Positions 1 through 4,750 of a stretch of 6,221 nt of DNA are shown here, piece by piece. Source of the DNA: Terriglobia bacterium (GTDB taxonomy: Bacteria > Acidobacteriota > Terriglobia > UBA7540); the NCBI GenBank assembly GCA_022866195.1, contig JALHUF010000569.1:1-6221 (forward strand). The letters are read 5' to 3'. How positions within the stretch are numbered: the stretch's first letter is position 1; the number at the start of each line of letters is the position of its first letter. Made by a program: the position numbers and the translations under genes. The notes under the pieces are model-generated. The model was given only the letters and a program-made list of their open reading frames with translations. It searched no databases and had not been told where the DNA came from.

Positions 1-1
1 C

Positions 2-334
2 ATCGTGGCCGCCATCAACTTCACCGTGGGCACGTTCGCCATCCGGCTGAAGTCCATTTTGGGATTGCTGCGGGCGAAGTACTTTCTGCTCGAACTCTTC
101 TCGGGCTTGCTGATTCCCATTTCTTTCTTCCCGAGGATTTTCCAGGACGTCTTCAGCGTCCTGCCGTTTCAGTACATCAGCTACATTCCCGTCCTGATCT
201 ACCTGCGCAAAATCAGCGGAGGGGGAATTGTCAAAGCACTCGCGCTTCAGGTCTTTTGGATTTTCGCGCTGCTCGCCCTCGGCGCTGCCTTGTGGCGTTG
301 GTCAAGCCGCAAGATCACCATCCAGGGAGGGTAG
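2..334 (+). CDS. ABC-2 type transporter permease, C-terminal part (5' end outside window)
   Basis: This is the last 110 codons of an inner-membrane permease subunit of an ABC-2 type exporter; the reading frame is open to the left edge and ends at TAG 332-334. The visible part has a hydrophobic segment (about residues 25-46 of the fragment), a loop with 'LPFQYISYIPVLIYL', and a last hydrophobic helix (about 78-97) followed by a short basic tail ending 'ITIQGG'. The loop and the '-QGG' tail fit the PF06182 (formerly DUF990, COG4587-type) permeases as I know them. These normally work with a second permease and a cytoplasmic ATPase; the second permease is the gene at 1687 and the ATPase is presumably upstream, outside the window. 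The substrate cannot be read from sequence. GTG at 5-7 should not be taken as the start, because the family is about 260 residues long. Confidence 0.8.
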   Translation: MVAAINFTVGTFAIRLKSILGLLRAKYFLLELFSGLLIPISFFPRIFQDVFSVLPFQYISYIPVLIYLRKISGGGIVKALALQVFWIFALLALGAALWRWSSRKITIQGG

Positions 335-338
335 GAAG

Positions 339-373
339 ACAGTAGACAGTTGGCAGTGGGCAGTTGGCAGTCG
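339..373 (+). repeat. Degenerate heptanucleotide tandem repeat, about five copies
   Basis: Five consecutive 7-bp units run from 339 to 373: ACAGTAG, ACAGTTG, GCAGTGG, GCAGTTG, GCAGTCG. The consensus is RCAGTNG. The tract begins 4 bp after the permease stop codon and lies wholly in the gap before the redoxin gene. CAGTTGGCAGT occurs twice, at 347-357 and 361-371, offset by exactly 14 bp. Period 7 is not a codon multiple and the tract has no coding frame of interest. It resembles the short tandemly repeated heptamers described in cyanobacteria, although the sequence is different. Confidence 0.75.
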
Positions 374-467
374 GTAGAGTGAGGACAAAGATGAGTGGTA
401 CTCAGACCCGCGACGAACGCACGACGAGATGGCGTGAGTTTTTGTAGCGTTCTGACACCTTCCACCT

Positions 468-475
468 AGGGGAGA
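468..475 (+). promoter_or_regulatory. Ribosome binding site of the double-redoxin gene
   Basis: AGGGGAGA ends 8 nt before ATG 484. This good Shine-Dalgarno match at normal spacing supports the chosen start, which also gives a clean signal peptide. The rest of the gap (374-467) shows no convincing -35/-10 pair, so the gene may be read from the upstream permease operon or from a promoter I cannot recognise. Confidence 0.7.
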
Positions 476-483
476 TCACTGAC

Positions 484-1638
484 ATGAGACTTCGCAGCTT
501 CTGTCTGCTGGCTTCGATCCTTCTTGTCGCATCCGCGCTGAAAGCCGAGGAAGAGCTTGCGCCTTATCCGACGCTCGCGATCGGCGCACCCGCGCCGGAC
601 TTCTGCCTTCCGGGGATCGACGGGCAAACGCACTGCCTCAAGGATTATGCTGCCAGCCGAGTGCTGGTCCTTGTATTCACCTGCAATCACTGCCCGACGG
701 CGCAGCTCTATGAGAGCCGCCTCAAGCAGCTCGCTGCCGATTATGGCGAGCGCGGCGTAGCGCTGGTGGCTATCGAACCCAACGACCCCGCGGCCGTGCG
801 TTTGGACGAAATGGGTTATACGGACGTCGGCGACTCGTTCGCGGAGATGAAGATCCGCGCCGCCTATCGTCACTTCAATTTCCCCTACCTCTACGACGGG
901 GAAACACAGAAGGTCGCGCACGCCTACGGGCCGACGGCCACGCCGCACGTGTTCATCTTCGATTCGGAGAGGCGACTGCGTTATGAAGGCCGCGTGGATG
1001 ACAATCCTCGCGAGCAATACGTGAAGCAGCAGGACGCACGCAACACCATCGAGGCGCTGCTGGCGGGCAAACCCGTGGTCGTGACTAAGACGCCCTCCTT
1101 CGGCTGCTCGACGAAATGGGCTTACAAGTCCGCGGGGCGAAAGGAGGAAATGGCCGAAATCGAGAAAGAACCCGTCACCCTCAAACTGGCCAGCGCCGAA
1201 GACCTCCAGACGTTGCGCAAGAATCCCGCCCGCAAGCTGCTGCTGGTGAATTTCTGGGCGACCTGGTGCGGCCCCTGTGCGAAGGAGCTGCCGGAATTCC
1301 AGACCATGTATCGCATGTACCGTCACCGGCCGTTTGCACTGGTCACGGTGAGCGCCAATTACCCGGATGCGCAGGCGGGCGTGTTGGGGGTTCTCAAGGA
1401 ACACCATGCCTCCAGCACCAACCTGCTGTTCGGTTCGATGGATATCTACAAATTGATGGCAGCGTTCGACACGGAGTGGAACGCCGCCCTGCCGTACACC
1501 ATGCTCATCCGGCCCGACGGCACTGTGGTCTACAAATACCAGGGGGAGATCGACCCGCTAGAGCTGCATCGTTTGATAATCGCCAACCTCCCCGACGACG
1601 ATTACATCGGCCACCAGGCTTACTGGCAATCGAAATGA
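484..1638 (+). CDS. Secreted protein with two thioredoxin-fold (redoxin) domains
   Basis: The protein has 384 residues. Residues 1-21 form a signal peptide: basic start, hydrophobic core, likely signal peptidase I cut after 'ALKA'; Cys7 lies inside the core, so this is not a lipobox. Residues about 32-200 are an AhpC/TSA-like redoxin of the peroxiredoxin-like 'PRX_like1' type, with 'CNHC' at 67-70, a 'TATP' cis-proline loop at 151-154, and a 'FGCSTKW' motif at 206-212 typical of that family's end. Residues about 232-370 are a TlpA/ResA-like thioredoxin domain, with 'WCGPC' at 261-265 and its cis-proline at 337. The likely role is periplasmic thiol-disulfide exchange or peroxide or disulfide reduction; the direction is unknown. 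The mature protein has seven cysteines (41, 51, 67, 70, 208, 262, 265). The gene lies between two ABC-2 permease genes on the same strand, 149 bp after one and 48 bp before the other, which suggests co-transcription with the exporter. Confidence 0.9.
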   Translation: MRLRSFCLLASILLVASALKAEEELAPYPTLAIGAPAPDFCLPGIDGQTHCLKDYAASRVLVLVFTCNHCPTAQLYESRLKQLAADYGERGVALVAIEPNDPAAVRLDEMGYTDVGDSFAEMKIRAAYRHFNFPYLYDGETQKVAHAYGPTATPHVFIFDSERRLRYEGRVDDNPREQYVKQQDARNTIEALLAGKPVVVTKTPSFGCSTKWAYKSAGRKEEMAEIEKEPVTLKLASAEDLQTLRKNPARKLLLVNFWATWCGPCAKELPEFQTMYRMYRHRPFALVTVSANYPDAQAGVLGVLKEHHASSTNLLFGSMDIYKLMAAFDTEWNAALPYTMLIRPDGTVVYKYQGEIDPLELHRLIIANLPDDDYIGHQAYWQSK

Positions 1639-1655
1639 GGGCGCGCCGCGGCTCC

Positions 1656-1671
1656 CCCCTGGCCGAAGGGG
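1656..1671 (+). promoter_or_regulatory. Small stem-loop covering the only SD-like sequence before the second permease
   Basis: CCCCT (1656-1660) pairs with AGGGG (1667-1671) around a 6-nt loop. The 3' arm contains the only purine-rich Shine-Dalgarno-like sequence (GAAGGGG, 1665-1671) in the 48-bp gap, and that sequence is already 15 nt from ATG 1687. Pairing could reduce translation of the permease or place a weak pause between the two genes. No T-run follows, so it does not look like an intrinsic terminator. In GC-rich DNA a 5-bp stem can arise by chance. Confidence 0.25.
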
Positions 1672-1686
1672 TCGCCGCCATTTGGC

Positions 1687-2478
1687 ATGAAACGACACCT
1701 CAGGCTGCTTCTTCTTTACTTCGCGCAGTACACGAAGGTCCGCCTAGCGTACAAGGCGGATTTCTTCATCGCCTTCTTCTCCTCCATGGCGGCCACGGTG
1801 CTCGGGTTCGGCTTCGTCCTGGTTCTCTTTTCCAAGATTCCCAAGCTGCAAGACTGGTCGTTCTACGAGGTCCTGTTTCTCTACGGCTTCTCCCTGGTTC
1901 CTCTCGGCTTCTTCAATGTCATCAGTTGGAACCTGTACGAATTTGGCGACCTCTACATCATCCAGGGGCGCTTCGATCGCATCCTACTGCGTCCCGTGGA
2001 CACGCTTTTCCAGATTCTTTTCGAGAAGTTCCGCCTGGAATCGTTGCAGGAAGTGCTGACGGGAACGCTCGTGGTGGCCATCTCGGCCCGCCGCTTGGGC
2101 CTGCCGTGGCCTGCCGCAGATTATTTGTGGTTCGCCCTTATGGTCGCCTGTGGCGCGGTGATCTATGTCTCAGTTTTCCTGATTCTCACTTCCGTGTCGT
2201 TCTGGTTTGAGGACCGCGTAGGAATCGTTCCGCCGGTCTTCAACATGCTCACCTTCGGCCGCTACCCGCTCACCATCTACAACGTCTTCATCCAGTTCCT
2301 GCTCAGTTGGATTATCCCCTTTGGTTTTGCCTCGTTTTATCCCACCACACACTTCCTGCGCCGGGGCGCATTCACGGCGCACGTTCACCTGATCCCTCTT
2401 GTGGCGACGGGATTCTTCCTGCTGGCCCTGTTCGTCTGGAACAGAGGCGTGCGCAACTACAGCAGTACGGGTTCGTAG
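1687..2478 (+). CDS. ABC-2 type transporter permease, second subunit
   Basis: This complete 263-residue inner-membrane protein matches the length and layout of PF06182 permeases, COG3694 type. About six membrane segments are visible, near residues 25-48, 59-81, 120-133, 145-173, 197-222 and 233-251. Two loops fit the family: 'LLRPVDTLFQIL' (100-111), which follows a cytoplasmic amphipathic stretch, and 'RYPLTIY' (192-198). The tail 'VRNYSSTGS' is also typical. ATG 1687 is the only usable start, since no ATG, GTG or TTG lies in frame between it and the TGA at 1636-1638. Its Shine-Dalgarno is poor and spaced 15 nt away. It should pair with the permease ending at 334 and an ATPase outside the window to export an unknown substrate. 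From memory, one cyanobacterial member of this family confers resistance to viologens, but that does not fix the substrate here. Confidence 0.87.
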   Translation: MKRHLRLLLLYFAQYTKVRLAYKADFFIAFFSSMAATVLGFGFVLVLFSKIPKLQDWSFYEVLFLYGFSLVPLGFFNVISWNLYEFGDLYIIQGRFDRILLRPVDTLFQILFEKFRLESLQEVLTGTLVVAISARRLGLPWPAADYLWFALMVACGAVIYVSVFLILTSVSFWFEDRVGIVPPVFNMLTFGRYPLTIYNVFIQFLLSWIIPFGFASFYPTTHFLRRGAFTAHVHLIPLVATGFFLLALFVWNRGVRNYSSTGS

Positions 2479-2538
2479 GACTGCCGGAGAAAAGGGCCCA
2501 AGCGCGGCGAAGAGAGAAGGGCGGGCCCCATTGCAGAG

Positions 2539-3255
2539 CTACAAATCTCGCCCCTGCGGGGTGGTCATCTTCGCCAGATTGAAAGTCGTCTTGAGCGAGA
2601 GGTCTTTGACCTTACAGCCGAATTCGACAGACTTTTCCTGGTCGGAAATCAACGGCTGGCCAGCGATCTGGCGCGGGAAGGCAAATTGGATAGCAAGGAT
2701 GCGACCGTCCGCGGCCTTCCGGACCTTGACCTCCACAGGTTCGACTTTGGCTTTGGCGTGCTTGGGGTGGAGATATGACCCGGCCTTCAGTTGATCCTCG
2801 CTGATCGTGTGGAAAGCCTTCAGATCGGGACCCGCGACCGTGAGGACATGCATCGGGGAGGGGCGCGGCGCAGTCTCCTCTTCCTTGCGCTGGCTTTGCA
2901 GAGCGCTGAAGTGCGCGCCGACTTGCTGAATGATCCTCGCCGAACTCCACTCGATGACATAGGGCACTCCGGTTGGCCGATTAATAGGAACATCAACCGT
3001 GGACGGTCGTTCTCTCCCCGAAGCGCCGGACATTTCCCCCTGACCCGCACGTTCCCCAGCCGTGTCCTCGACCGTCCCCGTGTCCAGCAGTGAGCCCCCC
3101 ACGACCACCCGGTGCGCCCAAGGTGATGCGCGCAGGAACTGTTGCGTTTCTTCGCGCGTCCACTCGCGTACCGGCTTGGTGTTCCAAAGCTCCGCCGACC
3201 ACACAGTGATCGAAAAAGCCATCAGGCCCATCGCCCCCACGAGAAACTTTCTCAT
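2539..3255 (-). CDS. Secreted hypothetical protein, probably specific to Acidobacteriota
   Basis: This 238-residue protein has no function I recognise. Residues 1-20 are a signal peptide ('MRKFLVGAMGLMAF' core, probable cut after 'TVWS'). The mature start 'LWNTKPVREWTREETQQFL' followed by 'SPWAHRV' (23-50) is a pattern I have seen in acidobacterial secreted proteins of unknown function. Residues about 58-95 are Gly-, Glu- and Thr-rich and probably unstructured. The C-terminal part (about 97-225) alternates short hydrophobic and charged stretches as a beta-rich domain would, ending 'VEFGCKVKDLSLKTTFNL'. There is one cysteine, at 214. No catalytic motif is evident. It is probably periplasmic or outer-surface. 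The start is well supported by a strong Shine-Dalgarno. The gene converges on the ABC permease (60-bp gap) and follows the glycosyltransferase on the same strand by 177 bp, with its own promoter candidate, so it is likely a single-gene unit. Confidence 0.75.
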   Translation of the reverse strand: MRKFLVGAMGLMAFSITVWSAELWNTKPVREWTREETQQFLRASPWAHRVVVGGSLLDTGTVEDTAGERAGQGEMSGASGRERPSTVDVPINRPTGVPYVIEWSSARIIQQVGAHFSALQSQRKEEETAPRPSPMHVLTVAGPDLKAFHTISEDQLKAGSYLHPKHAKAKVEPVEVKVRKAADGRILAIQFAFPRQIAGQPLISDQEKSVEFGCKVKDLSLKTTFNLAKMTTPQGRDL

Positions 3256-3258
3256 CGC

Positions 3259-3268
3259 TCACCTCCCC
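3259..3268 (-). promoter_or_regulatory. Strong Shine-Dalgarno of the secreted hypothetical
   Basis: Read on the minus strand, GGGGAGGTGA ends 3 nt before ATG 3255 and its GGAGG core ends 6 nt before it. It is the strongest ribosome binding site in the window and fixes the start of this otherwise unrecognised gene. Confidence 0.8.
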
Positions 3269-3290
3269 GAGCGGCTCATCTTTCTCCACA

Positions 3291-3306
3291 AAGTCTAACA
3301 AGACTT
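3291..3306. promoter_or_regulatory. Perfect palindrome overlapping the candidate -10 box (possible operator)
   Basis: AAGTCT (3291-3296), spacer AACA, AGACTT (3301-3306) form a perfect 6-4-6 inverted repeat. It covers the -10 hexamer of the candidate promoter for the gene starting at 3255. A further AGTCT occurs at 3314-3318, 22 bp (about two helical turns) from the first. That arrangement would suit a repressor site. No follow-up site is known, and 6-bp arms may be fortuitous. Confidence 0.3.
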
Positions 3307-3320
3307 CAAGCTAGTCTCAA
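3292..3320 (-). promoter_or_regulatory. Candidate sigma70-type promoter of the secreted hypothetical
   Basis: On the minus strand, TTGAGA (3315-3320, 4 of 6 matches to TTGACA) is followed after exactly 17 bp by TAGACT (3292-3297, 4 of 6 to TATAAT). Transcription would begin near 3285, giving a leader of about 30 nt that holds the Shine-Dalgarno at 3259-3268. The same -10 hexamer and spacer length recur upstream of the response regulator. Confidence 0.4.
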
Positions 3321-3432
3321 TGGCGAATAGCTGGCCTGCGACGTTCTGTCCCCACTTGCTCGCTGCCCGGCCAGCAGGACAACCCAGCCCCGAGCACATT
3401 CGCCGCCCCGAGGCTCGGCGCGAGCGCAGAAG

Positions 3433-4530
3433 CTACATCGCCAGCACTTCGTCATAGACCTGACAGGTCTGCTCCGCCGTGCGTCGCCACGTGAATTGGC
3501 GGGCCCGCGCCAAACCGCGCGCAATCATCTCCTCCCGCAGAGCCGTGTCTTCTGCGATCCGCATGATTTTCTCGGCGATGTCGCGCGGCTCGTGCGGGTC
3601 ACAGTACAGGGCGGCATCCCCACCCACCTCCGGCAGTGAAGAGGTATGGGCGGCGACCACCGGGAGTCCATGCGCCATCGCTTCGAGAACCGGCAGGCCA
3701 AAGCCTTCCTCAAAAGAGGGAAATACAAGGACGCTTGCGGCCTGATAAAGAACGGGCAGATGCGCCGCCGGGACATGGCCCAGCACCACTACGCGCGACT
3801 CCAGCCGTTCCTTACGAATGAAGTCATGGATGGCCTCGCTGCCGTGACCCTCGCCTCCCGCCAGGACCAACCGGTAGCACAGCGGCAGGCTGGCCAAAGC
3901 GCGCAGGGTGTTGAGCGTGTTCTTGCGAGTTTGCAGCGCGCCGACACTGAGCAGCATCCTGTTTCCCTGGCCCACCAGACGCTGGCGCTCCTGGGAACGC
4001 TCTTCCGGCGTCAGCAGGCGCGCGGGTGAGTCCACGCCTTCATGGATGACGCGAATCTTCTCCTTCGCGACGCCCGCGTGTTGCACCAGTTGGTCAGCCG
4101 TGTAGCGGGACACGGCAATAACTCGTGCCGCGCGTTTGACTGCCTCCAAAAGCAGGGCCGAGACTTTGCGCTGGAATTCGGGGGTGGAGTAGTCCCGCCC
4201 GGTGAGCGGAAAAACGTCGTGGACCGTGACCACCTCTTTCTCGAAGTGGAACGCCGGCGGGCGTTGCGCCAGGCTATGGAACAGGCGTGCCTGCCAGGGC
4301 AGCCAGAAGGTGAATGGCTCCTGAAAGAACCGCATCGAGAACGTTGGCCGGCGCGCTCCAGGCAGCAAGAATTCGCGTCGCCGACCGAATCGGGAGAGCC
4401 GGTAACAAAGCAGAAAGTGATGCGTCGTCTCGAGCGCCGCCAGCGACTCGATCAGCCTGCGGGAATAGACGGCCATGCCGGAAGGCTGGGGATCAACCGT
4501 GTAGGTGGCGTCAAGCGCGATGGTGGCCAT
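3433..4530 (-). CDS. GT4-family glycosyltransferase
   Basis: This 365-residue cytoplasmic or membrane-associated enzyme is of the GT-B fold. It transfers a sugar from a nucleotide-activated donor to an acceptor, with retention in this family. The N-terminal domain (1 to about 175) has the acceptor-side loop 'PQPSGMAVYSRRLIESL' (14-30) and 'VTVHDVFPL' (101-109). The C-terminal donor domain starts at about 190 with 'LLSVGALQTRKN' (193-204, with Arg202 and Lys203 placed for phosphate binding). It carries the E-x7-E motif, Glu275 to Glu283, in 'EEGFGLPVLEAMAHGLPVV'. Length is typical. There is no signal peptide or obvious membrane helix. The sequence suits a mannosyl- or similar transferase in exopolysaccharide or lipopolysaccharide synthesis, but donor and acceptor cannot be assigned. 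ATG 4530 gives the expected 'MATIALDATYT' start, yet no Shine-Dalgarno precedes it. It lies 220 bp downstream of the response regulator on the same strand. Confidence 0.9.
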   Translation of the reverse strand: MATIALDATYTVDPQPSGMAVYSRRLIESLAALETTHHFLLCYRLSRFGRRREFLLPGARRPTFSMRFFQEPFTFWLPWQARLFHSLAQRPPAFHFEKEVVTVHDVFPLTGRDYSTPEFQRKVSALLLEAVKRAARVIAVSRYTADQLVQHAGVAKEKIRVIHEGVDSPARLLTPEERSQERQRLVGQGNRMLLSVGALQTRKNTLNTLRALASLPLCYRLVLAGGEGHGSEAIHDFIRKERLESRVVVLGHVPAAHLPVLYQAASVLVFPSFEEGFGLPVLEAMAHGLPVVAAHTSSLPEVGGDAALYCDPHEPRDIAEKIMRIAEDTALREEMIARGLARARQFTWRRTAEQTCQVYDEVLAM

Positions 4531-4535
4531 CAGGC

Positions 4536-4570
4536 GGAATTGGTGCTTGCAGATTGGTGATTGTCGATTT
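4536..4570 (+). repeat. Heptad-periodic tract, left arm (xxxATTG units)
   Basis: Read on the plus strand, five 7-bp units run in phase: GGAATTG, GTGCTTG, CAGATTG, GTGATTG, TCGATTT. The tract starts only 5 bp upstream of the glycosyltransferase start codon, occupying the position of its ribosome binding site. Units are degenerate, so period rather than exact identity is the signal. Confidence 0.5.
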
Positions 4571-4611
4571 GTTCGTGCTGGATCGCCAGCCCAAGCGGGA
4601 AGTCACCAATC
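4552..4611. repeat. Nested inverted repeat in the glycosyltransferase leader
   Basis: GATTGGTGA (4552-4560) and TCACCAATC (4603-4611) are perfect reverse complements separated by 42 bp. Inside lies a second small hairpin, GCTGG (4577-4581) and CCAGC (4586-4590) with loop ATCG. The outer arms belong to two opposed heptad tracts (4536-4570 and 4600-4662). A looser extension is GATTGTCGATTT (4559-4570) against AAATCGTCAATC (4642-4653), 11 of 12 complementary. If transcribed, it would fold in the leader of the glycosyltransferase mRNA. It could equally be a degenerate interspersed repeat of REP or MITE kind. Confidence 0.45.
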
Positions 4612-4662
4612 CGAACCTTTCCGCCTCACATCCTAGATGGCAAATCGTCAATCCGCAATTAG
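4600..4662 (-). repeat. Heptad-periodic tract, right arm, opposite orientation
   Basis: On the minus strand the units CTAATTG, CGGATTG and ACGATTT (4642-4662) and, farther on, CGGATTG and GTGACTT (4600-4613) stay in the same 7-bp phase. CGGATTG is repeated exactly 42 bp (6 x 7) apart. The four units between are poorly conserved. The tract faces the left arm at 4536-4570. Confidence 0.4.
4630..4658 (-). promoter_or_regulatory. Weak promoter candidate for the glycosyltransferase
   Basis: On the minus strand TTGCGG (4653-4658, 3 of 6) and TAGGAT (4630-4635, 4 of 6) are separated by 17 bp. A start near 4623 would give a leader of about 93 nt containing the nested inverted repeat. The -35 match is poor and lies inside the heptad tract, so read-through from the response regulator is an equally good explanation. 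Confidence 0.18.
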
Positions 4663-4720
4663 TAGTGTGGTACGTCTTCTTCAAGCCCCGCCGGAGAAAG
4701 AGAAGTCAGGTCAGGAAATG

Positions 4721-4743
4721 CTTGCCTACGTGGTGAGGGCAAG
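4721..4743 (-). terminator. Possible weak terminator after the response regulator
   Basis: CTTGCC (minus strand, 4738-4743) pairs with GGCAAG (4721-4726) around an 11-nt loop, starting 7 nt past the response regulator stop codon. It is followed only by CATTTCC, not a real T-run. Position favours a terminator, while the short stem and missing T-run argue against an efficient one. Confidence 0.25.
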
Positions 4744-4750
4744 ACGGCAA

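Noticed and set aside
350..392. TTGGCA hexamers in the heptad repeat considered as -35 boxes of the redoxin gene
   Set aside because: The hexamers arise from the repeat itself. The best -10 partners are TAGAGT at 19-bp spacing or AAAGAT at 17 bp, and both are poor.
484..546. Lipoprotein signal because of Cys7
   Set aside because: Cys7 lies within the hydrophobic core and is not preceded by a lipobox; a signal peptidase I site after residue 21 fits better.
466..1407. 313-codon open frame on the minus strand
   Set aside because: It is antisense to the well-supported redoxin gene, its translation is rich in Arg, His and Gly with no recognisable domain, and long antisense frames are common in GC-rich DNA.
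1116..2210. 364-codon plus-strand frame spanning the redoxin and permease genes
   Set aside because: It overlaps two genes with clear domain content in another frame; its product is Pro-, Arg- and Gly-rich and shows no motif.
2494..2528. GGGCCC repeated at 2494-2499 and 2523-2528 between the convergent genes, considered as a shared terminator
   Set aside because: Each copy is itself a 6-bp palindrome, the loop would be 23 nt, and there is no T-run on either side. The 60-bp gap otherwise shows nothing.
3357..3396. Inverted repeat TGCTCG / CGAGCA after the glycosyltransferase stop, considered as a terminator
   Set aside because: The loop is 28 nt and no T-run follows on the minus strand; chance occurrence is likely.
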